Shown here one piece after another: positions 15,625 to 23,777 of a stretch of DNA of 64,000 nt. Source of the stretch: Plastoroseomonas hellenica (GTDB lineage Bacteria > Pseudomonadota > Alphaproteobacteria > Acetobacterales > Acetobacteraceae). Below the pieces are notes generated by a model, which ran no database searches, was not told the DNA's origin, and saw only the letters and a list, made by a program, of their open reading frames with translations. The stretch covers positions 84,130 to 148,129 of the forward strand of contig NZ_JAAGBB010000015.1 in the NCBI RefSeq assembly GCF_018129085.1, read 5' to 3'. The first letter of the stretch is position 1. The number at the start of each line of letters is the position of its first letter. A program made the position numbers and the translations under genes.

Positions 15625-18155
15625 GCCCAGAGCCCGCGCGGGAAGAGGTGGGTGAGCGCCATGCCGGCCAGGGCCTGGACCGCGGTGTAGGACCAGAACA
15701 GGCGGACATTGTCGAAGGTCAGGCGTCGGACGGGATCGATCAGGCCGGCGCCGATACGCGCGACCAAGTAGAGCGTCATGACCGTCGCGGCCGCCGCATG
15801 CAGCCCCTGCCAGAACTGATTGGCATAGATGGCGGCGCCGAAGCTATGGGCGGTGGGCCGCAGCCCGGCCCGCCACAAGGCGAGTAGGTCGGCCCCGAGG
15901 CCGAGCAGCAGCAACACGAGCGCCGCCAGCACGGCGAGGATCATCAATCCGGAATGTCCGCGGCGCAGCAATGGCTCGGCCAGCCGCATCGCGCCCCCGC
16001 TCGCCGCGACGAGCACGGCCGCGAGCGCGGGCGCCGCCGGGTCCGGCAGCGCGGTACCCGCGGGCGGCCAGGCCGCGTCCCCGCCCACCAGCCAGAGATA
16101 GCCATGGGTGAAGGCGAGGCAGGCGAAGATGACGCCATCCACGATCAGCAGCACGGCCATCGCCCATTGGCCGACCGCCTCGCGCCCTGTGACATAGACG
16201 GGCAGGCGCAGCCCGCCGCCGATATCCACCTGGTCACGGATCGGGCCGAGATCGGTGCCGGTCCAAAGCCAATGGAGCATCGCCGCCACCGCCACGGCGC
16301 CGAAGGCAGCCGCCAGCCAGACCAGTTCGACGGTGAGGGAAAGGAAGAACCCCGCGGTGCCGATCGCAGCGATCACATGCGCCCAGCCGGGGCCCGGGAT
16401 GATCGCCACATATTGCGGCTCCGCCTCGAGCGGGCTGGTGACCAGGGTTTCGCGCCGGCCCGTCGCGGTGCCAGGCAGGAAATGCTGCCCCTGCCGGACC
16501 TGCTCCGGCAGCGCGGGATCATCCCAGAGCGGCTCCAGGCTGGAGACCCGCGGGATGCTGCGTGCCGCGTAGCTGCCCTGCGGCAGCCATTCCAGCGTGC
16601 CGGCGCCGTCGGGATTGACGCCGGCATGGTTCGTCACGCGGAAGTTCCGGATCAAATCCCAGACGATGACGGCGATGCCGGCTGCTGCGATGACCGCGCC
16701 CGCGGTCGAAAGCTGGTTCCAGAGATCGAGGCCCATGCCCGCCGGATAGGTGTAGATGCGCCGCGGCATGCCCATCAGTCCGCTGATGTGCATCGGGAAG
16801 AAGGTCAGGTTGATGCCGAGGAACAGCAGCCAGAAAGCGGTGGTGCCGAGCCGCTTCGACAGCGGCCTGCCGGCGGGCAGCGGCGCCCAATAGTAAAGGG
16901 CGGCGATCAGCGGAAAGACCATGCCGCCGATCAGCACGTAGTGCAGATGGGCCACGATGAAATGGGTGTCGTGCGCCTGCCAGTCGAAGGGCACGACCGC
17001 CACCATCACGCCGGTCAGCCCGCCCAGCACGAAGATGAAGAGGAAGCCGAGGATGAACAGCATCGGCACCTCGGCACGCGGCCGGCCGAGCGCGATGGTG
17101 CCGATCCAGGCGAAGACCTGGATGCCGGTCGGCACCGCGACCGCGAAGGAGGCGGCCGAGAAGAAGGAGAGCGAGAGCGGCGGGATGCCCGTGGCGTACA
17201 TGTGGTGGACCCAGAGCCCGAAGCTCAGGAACCCCGTTCCGACCAGCGCCATCGCGACCAGGCCGTAGCCGAGCAGCCGCGCCCGAACCATCGTCGGCAG
17301 GATCATCGAGACCATGCCGGCCGCGGGCAGGAAGATGATGTAGACCTCGGGGTGGCCGAAGAACCAGAAGAGGTGCTGCCAGAGCAGCGGGTCGCCGCCG
17401 CGCTCGGCGCGGAAGAAGGGCCAGTCGAAGGCGCGCTCCAGCTCCAGCAGGATGGTGCCCCAGATCACCGCCGGGAAGGCGAAGACGATCATCCCCGCGA
17501 AGACCAGCATCGCCCAGGCGAAGATCGGCATGCGCGCCAGCGTCATCCCCGGCGCGCGGTTGCGCAGGATGCCGATGATGATCTCGATGGCGCCGGCGAT
17601 CGCCGAGATCTCGATGAAGCCGATGCCGAGCAGCCAGAAATCGGCGTTGACGCCGGGCGAGTACTGCTTGCTGGTCAGCGGCGGGTTCATGAACCAGCCG
17701 CCATCCGGCGCCGCGCCGTAGAAGATCGAAGAGAAGAAGACGAGGCCGCCGATCGCGTAGGCCCAGTAGGCGAAGGCGGAGAGGCGCGGGAAGGGCAGAT
17801 CGCGCGCCGCCAGCATCGCGGGCAGCAGATAGACGCCCATCGCCTCCATCGCCGGCACGGCGAAGAGGAACATCATCACCGTGCCGTGGGTGGTGAAGAG
17901 CTGGTTGTAGAGATCGTGGCCGATCAGGTCGTTCCCCGCGACCGAGAGCTGGACCCGCATCAGCAGCGCCAGCAGGCCGGCCAGCACGAAGAACAGCAGC
18001 GCGGTGCCGAGGTAGAGCACGCCGATCCAGGCATTGTTGACCTCGGTCGGGAAGCGCCAGCCGCGCGGCCCTTCCCAGGCGCGCTCCAGCGCCGCCAGCT
18101 CGCCATCCGGCCGCGGCAGCGGATTGGGCAGCGGACCCGCCGACGGACCGCTCAC
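15621..18155 (-). CDS. Cytochrome c oxidase subunit I fused to subunit III
   Basis: An 844-residue fusion. The first ~560 residues are heme-copper oxidase subunit I with canonical motifs: HGTVMMFLFAVP near the low-spin heme ligand, WFFGHPEVYIIFLP with the CuB His, the Tyr and the D-channel Glu, WVHHMYATG, and DTHFIVAHLHYVLIGG with heme a and a3 ligands. After a linker, about residues 600-840 form a subunit III-like multi-helix domain (AVGQWAMAVLLIVDGVIF and later helices). Subunit I+III fusions are known in caa3 oxidases. The start overlaps the subunit II stop by 4 bp. It reduces O2 and pumps protons in the inner membrane. Confidence 0.95.
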   Translation of the reverse strand: MSGPSAGPLPNPLPRPDGELAALERAWEGPRGWRFPTEVNNAWIGVLYLGTALLFFVLAGLLALLMRVQLSVAGNDLIGHDLYNQLFTTHGTVMMFLFAVPAMEAMGVYLLPAMLAARDLPFPRLSAFAYWAYAIGGLVFFSSIFYGAAPDGGWFMNPPLTSKQYSPGVNADFWLLGIGFIEISAIAGAIEIIIGILRNRAPGMTLARMPIFAWAMLVFAGMIVFAFPAVIWGTILLELERAFDWPFFRAERGGDPLLWQHLFWFFGHPEVYIIFLPAAGMVSMILPTMVRARLLGYGLVAMALVGTGFLSFGLWVHHMYATGIPPLSLSFFSAASFAVAVPTGIQVFAWIGTIALGRPRAEVPMLFILGFLFIFVLGGLTGVMVAVVPFDWQAHDTHFIVAHLHYVLIGGMVFPLIAALYYWAPLPAGRPLSKRLGTTAFWLLFLGINLTFFPMHISGLMGMPRRIYTYPAGMGLDLWNQLSTAGAVIAAAGIAVIVWDLIRNFRVTNHAGVNPDGAGTLEWLPQGSYAARSIPRVSSLEPLWDDPALPEQVRQGQHFLPGTATGRRETLVTSPLEAEPQYVAIIPGPGWAHVIAAIGTAGFFLSLTVELVWLAAAFGAVAVAAMLHWLWTGTDLGPIRDQVDIGGGLRLPVYVTGREAVGQWAMAVLLIVDGVIFACLAFTHGYLWLVGGDAAWPPAGTALPDPAAPALAAVLVAASGGAMRLAEPLLRRGHSGLMILAVLAALVLLLLGLGADLLALWRAGLRPTAHSFGAAIYANQFWQGLHAAAATVMTLYLVARIGAGLIDPVRRLTFDNVRLFWSYTAVQALAGMALTHLFPRGLWA

Positions 18156-19114
18156 CGCAGGCTCCCCAGCCAGGCCGCGAGCGCCTGCAGATCCGCCGGC
18201 GCCAGCACCGCGCCGAAGCCGGGCATGGCACTCGCCGGCTTGATCGCCTGCGGGTCCGCGATCCAGGCACGCAGCGCGTCGCGGTGATTGGGCAGGGTGC
18301 CGGCGGCCAGGCTGAGCCGGGCGCCGATCCGGGTCAGGTCAGGTCCGTTGCGGCCGCTCCATTCGGTGCCGCGCAACGCGTGGCAGGCGCCGCAGCCGGC
18401 GCTGGCGAAGGCGCGCCGGCCTTGCGCCAGCAGCGGGTCCTCCGGCGCCGGCACCGCTGTGCGCTGGCGCTCGATCCACGTCGCGAATCCCGCTTCCGTC
18501 GTCGCTACCGCAAAGAGCGCCATGCGCGTGTGCTGCGCACCGCAGAACTCCGCGCATTGCCCGCGCATCACGCCGGGCCGATCGGCCGTGAAGCGCAGCC
18601 GGTTCAGATGCCCTGGGATCATGTCCCGCTTGCCGTGCAGCGCCGGGATCCAGAGGCTGTGGAGGACGTCCGTGCTGGTCAGCAGCAGCTCCACCGGACG
18701 CCCGACGGGGATATGGATCTCGTTCGCGGTGACCACGTCGTGGTCCGGGTAGCGCACCTCCCACCAGAATTGCCGACCGGTGACCTCGATGCGCAGCGGG
18801 TCCGCGCTGCGTCCGCCGAGGGCATCGGCCAGACCGAGCGTGTGGATGAGCAGCGCGCTGAGCAGCAGGGTGGGCAGGACGGCGCCGCCCGCCAGGATGG
18901 CACCGCGCGAGCCGAGCCGGCGCCGCAGGCGGGCGCCGCCGCGAAAGGCGAGCAGCAACAGCAGCATGGTGAGCAGGAAGATCGCCGCGCCACCGATGAT
19001 GAGCAGCCAGCTCAGCCCGGCGATCCCAGCCGCCTCCGGCCCCATCGGCGCGAGGGCGGATTGCTGCCCCGAGCAGGCGGCGAGCGGCAGCGCCAGGAGG
19101 GCGGCGGGCCGCAT
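18152..19114 (-). CDS. Cytochrome c oxidase subunit II with C-terminal cytochrome c (caa3)
   Basis: A 320-residue lipoprotein-type subunit II with lipobox LAAC near residue 13. Two membrane helices are followed by a periplasmic cupredoxin domain with the CuA set (SLWIPALHGKRDMIPGH and GQCAEFCGAQHTRMAL). The C-terminal cytochrome c domain carries CGACH and a distal Met in SAMPGFG. This identifies a caa3-type oxidase that accepts electrons through its own heme c. The start at 19114 shares one base with the stop of the ctaG-like gene. Confidence 0.95.
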   Translation of the reverse strand: MRPAALLALPLAACSGQQSALAPMGPEAAGIAGLSWLLIIGGAAIFLLTMLLLLLAFRGGARLRRRLGSRGAILAGGAVLPTLLLSALLIHTLGLADALGGRSADPLRIEVTGRQFWWEVRYPDHDVVTANEIHIPVGRPVELLLTSTDVLHSLWIPALHGKRDMIPGHLNRLRFTADRPGVMRGQCAEFCGAQHTRMALFAVATTEAGFATWIERQRTAVPAPEDPLLAQGRRAFASAGCGACHALRGTEWSGRNGPDLTRIGARLSLAAGTLPNHRDALRAWIADPQAIKPASAMPGFGAVLAPADLQALAAWLGSLR

Positions 19115-19851
19115 CAGGCCCGCGCCCGCCGCAGCGCGATGCCGAGCCCGGCGACGCAGAGGGCCGCGAAGACCAGCCCGCCCGGCACCCACATCAGCAG
19201 GCCGCCGAGTTGCTGATCCTCGAGCGGGCTGAGCCCCCAGGGCGCCGTCACGCCCGGCGCATGCACGGCGAGGAAGAGCGGCCGTGGCGCCAGAGTGAGC
19301 AGCGCGCCGAGCAGCCCCATCTGCACCGCCGTCGCGAGCGCCGCGAGGGCCGCGGCATCCGGCCGCACCGACGCGCGGAACCCGAGCGCCGCCCAGAGCC
19401 AGAGCGCGGTCCCGAACAGCGAGGCGTGCATCGCCCAATAGATCGAATCGCGCGCGAAGCTCGCGGCATAGGGACCCGGCAGGTGCCAGGCCCAGAGCGC
19501 CAGCGCAAACAAGGCCGCCGGCGCGGCGAGATTTGGGGCTCGCTGCCGATCCGGGCCGATCATGCCGAAGGCGATGAGCGGTGCCGCGACCAGGATCAGC
19601 AGCAGGTGCTGCGCGACCCGCGCCGAGAACAATGCGACCGAGAGGTTGCAGAGGGGCGAGACCAAGGCGAGGACAAGCACTGCCCAGCCGAGTGCGGACG
19701 CAGCCTGCCGCCGGGCGCCGGCATCGCGCAGCCGCGGCATCGCCAGTCCCCCCATAACGAGCAGGGTGGCGATCAGCACCGGATCCGGGTTCCAGGCGAC
19801 GCCGCCCGGGACGGGCGGTGTTCCGCAATAGGGGATCTCGGGCATCGGCAC
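19114..19851 (-). CDS. ctaG: Cytochrome c oxidase assembly protein, caa3_CtaG family
   Basis: A 245-residue polytopic membrane protein with about six to seven helices. Motifs include VSPLCNLSVALFSARVAQHLLLI, LWAWHLPGPY and a C-terminal LGGLLMWVPGG segment, matching the caa3-type CtaG family needed for oxidase maturation in Bacillus. This family is unrelated to the Cox11-like CtaG. It is placed directly upstream of and touching the subunit II gene in the same operon. Confidence 0.85.
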   Translation of the reverse strand: MPMPEIPYCGTPPVPGGVAWNPDPVLIATLLVMGGLAMPRLRDAGARRQAASALGWAVLVLALVSPLCNLSVALFSARVAQHLLLILVAAPLIAFGMIGPDRQRAPNLAAPAALFALALWAWHLPGPYAASFARDSIYWAMHASLFGTALWLWAALGFRASVRPDAAALAALATAVQMGLLGALLTLAPRPLFLAVHAPGVTAPWGLSPLEDQQLGGLLMWVPGGLVFAALCVAGLGIALRRARA

Positions 19852-19902
19852 GCTCCTCTCCGGGAGGGCAACCGATGTGCTGCCGTTCGGGTTGCGCGCG
19901 CC

Positions 19903-21051
19903 TCAACGCGCCCCGGCCGGCTGGGCGGCATACCAGAGCGCCACCGCCCGGACCTCGTCCGGGCGCAGGGGCCAGAGCGACGGCCGCGCCGGCAGCCTCT
20001 CCCGATGCACGCCGAGCGCCCGGGCCATGATGCCGGCACGCGGCCCTTCCGCCTCCGGCCCGCGCACGCCGGTCATGAACAGGGTGAGCTGGGTCGCGAT
20101 ATAGCCGGCCTGCTGCCCGGAGAGGCGCGGATACAGGAGGTTCGGCGCGCCCGGTCCCGGGCCATGGCAGGTCGCGCAGGCGGCGACGCCCCGATCGGGC
20201 AGCCCGTCGCGGGCGATCCGGCCGCCGAGGGCCAGGTCCTCCTCCGCCACCTCCGGCGGGTTCGGGACGGTCGGCTGCTGACCGGCGTAATGCGCGGCCA
20301 GCAGCCGGATCTGCATGGGATCAAGCGCCGCCGCCACCGGCTGCATGACCCCACTCGGCCGGGTGCTGCGGGCATAGGCTTCCAGCGCCGCGGCCAGGTA
20401 CTCGGCGGACTGGCCTTGCAGCCGCGGGAAGGCGCCGTCCCCGCCGCCGTCCCGGCCATGGCAGCGCGCGCAGGCCGCCAGGCCATTCCCCGTCGGGCCG
20501 GTCAGCAGCAGGAGGCGAAGCTCCTCATCCGCACGGGCAACCGCCGCCTCGGTCTCGCCGAGGGCGAGGCGGCGATACGCCGCCGCGTCCATGCCCGGCA
20601 GCCGCAGCAGGAAGGCGACGACATCCCAGACCTCATCCGCGCGCTGCGGCGCCGGCCAGGCCGGCATGCCCGTGTATTTGATGCCGTGCCGGACGATCCA
20701 GAAGAGCTGGGCGGGCGTCCATTCCCCGATCTGGGGCCCGAGATCGGGCGGCTCGGGCAGCATGCCGCGGCTGACCGGGCTGCGCGCCTCCCCGGGCGCT
20801 CCGTGGCAGGGCGCGCAGCCGCCATGGTAGTGCCCTGCTCCCCGGCGGATCATCATGGGATCGTCGAGCGGGGGTGCCGCGATGCCGCGCGCCTGCGTCG
20901 CGACCGACTGGCGCAAGGCGAAGTCGAGGAAGGTGCTGAAGAAGGGATAGTGCCCGCTGGTCGCCGCGACGCTGTAGACACCCGACCAGGCGAACAGCGC
21001 TGCCGCTGCCAGCGCCGTGCCGACGAGGCCGAGGATCAGCCGCCAATGCAT
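19903..21051 (-). CDS. Membrane-anchored triheme cytochrome c
   Basis: A 382-residue protein with an N-terminal membrane anchor or signal (WRLILGLVGTALAAAALFAW) and three c-type heme sites, CAPCH, CARCH and CATCH, at about residues 79, 186 and 283. The first domain ends in a Met in KYTGMPAW; the other two resemble class I cytochrome c4-like domains. It lies 51 bases upstream of ctaG on the same strand and probably passes electrons to the caa3 oxidase, or from a dehydrogenase elsewhere. Confidence 0.9.
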   Translation of the reverse strand: MHWRLILGLVGTALAAAALFAWSGVYSVAATSGHYPFFSTFLDFALRQSVATQARGIAAPPLDDPMMIRRGAGHYHGGCAPCHGAPGEARSPVSRGMLPEPPDLGPQIGEWTPAQLFWIVRHGIKYTGMPAWPAPQRADEVWDVVAFLLRLPGMDAAAYRRLALGETEAAVARADEELRLLLLTGPTGNGLAACARCHGRDGGGDGAFPRLQGQSAEYLAAALEAYARSTRPSGVMQPVAAALDPMQIRLLAAHYAGQQPTVPNPPEVAEEDLALGGRIARDGLPDRGVAACATCHGPGPGAPNLLYPRLSGQQAGYIATQLTLFMTGVRGPEAEGPRAGIMARALGVHRERLPARPSLWPLRPDEVRAVALWYAAQPAGAR

Positions 21052-21152
21052 CCGGAGATGCAGGACGAGATCGCCGGCATTCTCCCGGAAGGCCGCCAGC
21101 GTCCGGCGCAGCCAATCGCGCCCGCGAAGGCGCCAGCCGCGCCGTTCCGCCG

Positions 21153-21563
21153 TCAGTGGTGCAGCGCTCGCTCGAGCTGAGCCTTCGACATGGTCGAGCG
21201 GCCCTGCAGGTTCCGGCGCTTCGCTTCCGCGTAGAGCTGCTGCTTCGTCCTGCCGGCCGCGCCGCGTGCCGCGCCCTTGCGCGCGGTGGCGCGCCGCATG
21301 GTGCGGTCCTGTGCGCGCTTGCCTTCCTTCTCCGCCTCCGCGGTCTGGCCCCTGCGCTCCTTCGCCTTGGTCCTGCGCAGGGCCTCCTTGTTCTTCGCGC
21401 GGCTCTCCTGCCGGGTGGCGCCGGCTTCGTGCAGCGCGACCGCGATCGCCTGCTTGCGGCTCTTCACCTTGGGCCCGGATCCGCGGATCCGGAGTTCGCC
21501 ATGCTTGAACTCATGCATGACGCGCCCGACGGTTTCCTTCTGCGGCCTCGATTGCTGTGCCAT
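21153..21563 (-). CDS. DUF6496-like basic small protein
   Basis: A 136-residue very basic protein. The N-terminal part, with GRVMHEFKHGELRIRGSGP and KSRKQAIAVALHEAG, matches a conserved DUF6496-type region found in stress-associated alphaproteobacterial genes. The C-terminal half is Lys/Arg/Ala-rich with a final helix (MSKAQLERALHH) like a SAP/Rho-N-type nucleic-acid-binding motif. DNA association is possible. The ATG at 21563 sits after an AUG-proximal purine stretch; the upstream frame is non-coding. Confidence 0.7.
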   Translation of the reverse strand: MAQQSRPQKETVGRVMHEFKHGELRIRGSGPKVKSRKQAIAVALHEAGATRQESRAKNKEALRRTKAKERRGQTAEAEKEGKRAQDRTMRRATARKGAARGAAGRTKQQLYAEAKRRNLQGRSTMSKAQLERALHH

Positions 21564-21591
21564 GGAGGGGCTCCGTTTCTCCTTCACTGTC

Positions 21592-21616
21592 AACGCTTTG
21601 GCGCCGGCCTGGTTTC
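21592..21616 (-). promoter_or_regulatory. EcfG-type promoter, near consensus, reverse strand
   Basis: On the minus strand GAAAC, 16 bases, then CGTT (one mismatch to GGAAC-N16-CGTT) lies about 30 bases before the ATG at 21563. Together with the consensus site at 21666 it forms a divergent pair. Confidence 0.4.
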
Positions 21617-21665
21617 GGCCCTGGATCGCCGCAACGGCCGCGCTGTTCACTTGGGTGGAGGCATC

Positions 21666-21690
21666 GGAACCTGCCCCACCCCCGCCCGTT
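21666..21690 (+). promoter_or_regulatory. EcfG-type general stress promoter, consensus match
   Basis: GGAAC at 21666-21670, a 16-base spacer, then CGTT at 21687-21690. This is an exact match to the EcfG sigma factor consensus of alphaproteobacteria, and it lies 28 bases before the ATG of the 79-residue gene at 21719. Spacing to the start leaves a short leader with a GGGAGCG site. Confidence 0.6.
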
Positions 21691-21718
21691 ATCCCGGGAT
21701 CCAGCACGGGAGGGAGCG

Positions 21719-21958
21719 ATGACCCGTTCGAAGCACGCCGACAGCCTGCTCAGCCGCGCCGCCAGAAAGAACCTGGCGCAGGGCGAAGCCGGGGAGCTCG
21801 GGCGCGACCCCGGCATCAACACCTCCAAGGGTGTCTTCGGCCGCGGCACCGATCCGCGGGTCCTGCAGGCCGACAGCACGGATGAGGGTGACATCCTGAG
21901 CGACACCACGCGTGAGGGCGCGGTCGATCCCGGGCAGCGCGGCCGCACCAACAAATAG
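21719..21958 (+). CDS. Small hydrophilic protein, 79 aa, stress-type
   Basis: A 79-residue hydrophilic, Gly/Asp-rich protein without membrane or signal features, of unknown function. A GGGAGCG site precedes the ATG, and an exact EcfG-type promoter lies just upstream, so it is likely a general stress response gene. It is followed by a small disrupted frame and the DUF2171 gene on the same strand. Confidence 0.7.
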   Translation: MTRSKHADSLLSRAARKNLAQGEAGELGRDPGINTSKGVFGRGTDPRVLQADSTDEGDILSDTTREGAVDPGQRGRTNK

Positions 21959-21968
21959 GGGCGCGATC

Positions 21969-22165
21969 ATGGAGCAGCCGAACCAGTCACCATCCAGATC
22001 GGTGGCACCGTCCATACCGGCAGCTACCGCGTGGATGGAAACCGCGTGACGGTGACCGCCGACGCCTATGGCAGCACGGAAGCAGCCCGCATCGACGAAG
22101 CGGATCCGCATGATCTCGCGCAGGTCCTGCTGCGCGAGATGGTCCGCCGCAAGGAAGACCTCTGA
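21969..22165 (+). pseudogene. Small gene, apparently frameshifted near its 5' end
   Basis: From about 21983 to the TGA at 22163-22165 one frame reads as a convincing protein (PVTIQIGGTVHTGSYRVDGN, then a helical end RREMVRRKEDL-like), but it has no ATG, GTG or TTG after the previous stop except deep inside. The ATG at 21969 is in another frame and stops after 26 codons. Adding one C in the CCG codon near 21978 would join the two frames. It is either a disrupted gene, a sequencing error, or one using an unusual start. Function unknown. Confidence 0.5.
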
Positions 22166-22183
22166 ACCGGAGGAGAACAGCAG

Positions 22184-22621
22184 ATGACCAATGCAGCGCG
22201 CATGGAGAGAGGCGAGATTCAGGAGCACATGCCGGTGGTCGGCAGCGATGGGCGCCCCTTCGGCACCGTCGACCGGATCGCGGGCGCCTACATCAAGCTC
22301 AGCAAATCCGACCCGCTGGCCGAGGGCGAGCATCGCTACCTGCCGCGTAGCACCGTGGCCGGACTGGATGGCGGTCTGGTGAGGCTGTCGATGCCGGCGA
22401 GGCAGGCGTGGCAGGCGACGCTCACCGAGGCGGAGATGGAGCAGCGGCTGACCCTGGATGCCGCCGAGAGAGCCGATCTGGGCGTGGAGCCGGATACCCG
22501 GCCGCATGGCAGCCGCGCCCATGCCCATGGTGGCCCCAAGGGTCAGCGGCAGCACGGGACCAGCGGGCAGGCGCCCGGGCCGGGCGGGCGGCTTTCCTTC
22601 GGCGCGAAGAACATCGGCTGA
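22184..22621 (+). CDS. DUF2171-containing protein
   Basis: A 145-residue hydrophilic protein. The N-terminal 75 residues, with HMPVVGSDGRPFGTVDRI and YLPRSTVAGLDGGLVRLS, match the DUF2171/PRC-barrel-like fold. The rest is a charged tail rich in His, Gly and Gln. A GGAGGAGAACAGC site precedes the ATG. Proteins of this type accompany general stress genes. It is probably in one unit with the small genes from 21719. Confidence 0.75.
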   Translation: MTNAARMERGEIQEHMPVVGSDGRPFGTVDRIAGAYIKLSKSDPLAEGEHRYLPRSTVAGLDGGLVRLSMPARQAWQATLTEAEMEQRLTLDAAERADLGVEPDTRPHGSRAHAHGGPKGQRQHGTSGQAPGPGGRLSFGAKNIG

Positions 22622-22639
22622 GGCTTTGTCAGCGGGCGG

Positions 22640-22654
22640 CGGGCGTGACGCCCG
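22640..22654 (+). terminator. Short GC hairpin after DUF2171 gene
   Basis: CGGGCG-TGA-CGCCCG forms a perfect 6-bp stem with a 3-base loop, 18 bases after the stop codon. No U-tract follows, so at most it is a weak terminator. Confidence 0.3.
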
Positions 22655-22811
22655 GAGATGGCCGCCGCACCTCCCTCAGGCTGCCGATCTTCAGGCTGCC
22701 GATGCCGGACCAGCGGCCTGCAACGCTGCTGCTTCCGCTGCGTTCGCTGCGGCAGTGAGGGAGAGTCGAAGTGCGGGATGAACATTCCGACGGCCTGCCG
22801 GGCCCGTGGCC

Positions 22812-23777
22812 ATGAGCGGGCGCATGCGGGCCGCGGTAGTCGTCGGCCCGAACCAGTTCCGGGTGGATCACGTCCCGATTCCCGAACCCGGGACAGGGCA
22901 GGTGCGCCTGCGGCTGGAAGGCTGCGGCGTCTGTGCCTCGAACCTGACGCCTTGGGCCGGCCCGGAATGGATGCGGTTCCCGACCGCGCCCGGCGAGCTC
23001 GGGCATGAGGCCTGGGGCGTGGTCGACGCCCTGGGCGAGGGCGTCCAGGGGATCGCGGTCGGCGATCGCGTGGCGGCCCTCACCTACAGGGGCTATGCGG
23101 AGTACGACCTGGCGGACGCCAACGCGGTATTGCGGCTGCCGGATGCACTGGCCGGCCAGCCTTTCCCGGGCGAGCCGCTCGGATGCGCCATGAACATCCT
23201 CGATCGCTGCGGCATCGCGGCGGGGCACACGGTTGCGATCATCGGCATCGGATTCCTCGGCGCGATCCTGACCCGGCTCGCCACGGATGCCGGGGCGCGC
23301 GTGATCGCCATCTCGCGCCGGGAATTCGCATGCGACCTGGCCCGCAGCATGGGCGCCGCGGCGACGATCCGGATGGATGACCACAGCCGCGTCATCGAAC
23401 AGGTGAAGGCGCAGACCGACGGCGCCCTGTGTAGCCACGTCATCGAAGCGGTGGGCAAGCAATGGCCGCTCGATCTCGCGGCGGAGCTGACGCGCGAGCG
23501 CGGCAGGCTGATCGTCGCCGGCTACCATCAGGACGGCCCGCGGCAGGTGAACATGTGGCTCTGGAACTGGCGCGGGCTCGATGTCATCAACGCCCATGAG
23601 CGTGACCCGGCGTGCTACATGCAGGGCATGCGGCAGGCGGTCGCGGCAGTCGGCTCCGGCCGCCTCGACCCGACGCCGCTCTATACGCATCGCTTTCCGC
23701 TGGAGCGGCTGGACGAGGCGCTCGATGCGACGCGCGATCGGCCGGACGGCTTCCTGAAGGCCCTGGTGACCTTCTGA
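22812..23777 (+). CDS. Medium-chain dehydrogenase, zinc-type alcohol dehydrogenase family
   Basis: A 321-residue MDR protein. The N-terminal GroES-like domain has GCGVCASNLTPW and GELGHEAWGVVDALGEGV. The Rossmann motif is IIGIGFLGAIL near residue 150. The catalytic Cys and the GHE motif are kept, but the structural four-Cys zinc loop is absent, as in short members of the threonine/polyol dehydrogenase group. The next gene begins at its stop (TGATG) and is a Gfo/Idh/MocA oxidoreductase, so the pair probably acts on a sugar or cyclitol. A GTG six bases upstream is an alternative start. Confidence 0.85.
   Translation: MSGRMRAAVVVGPNQFRVDHVPIPEPGTGQVRLRLEGCGVCASNLTPWAGPEWMRFPTAPGELGHEAWGVVDALGEGVQGIAVGDRVAALTYRGYAEYDLADANAVLRLPDALAGQPFPGEPLGCAMNILDRCGIAAGHTVAIIGIGFLGAILTRLATDAGARVIAISRREFACDLARSMGAAATIRMDDHSRVIEQVKAQTDGALCSHVIEAVGKQWPLDLAAELTRERGRLIVAGYHQDGPRQVNMWLWNWRGLDVINAHERDPACYMQGMRQAVAAVGSGRLDPTPLYTHRFPLERLDEALDATRDRPDGFLKALVTF

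Noticed and set aside
15954..18287. A 777-codon open frame antisense to the oxidase subunit I+III gene
   Set aside because: The minus-strand frame has all heme-copper oxidase motifs, and the plus-strand translation is low-complexity, rich in Arg, Gly, Glu and Asp.
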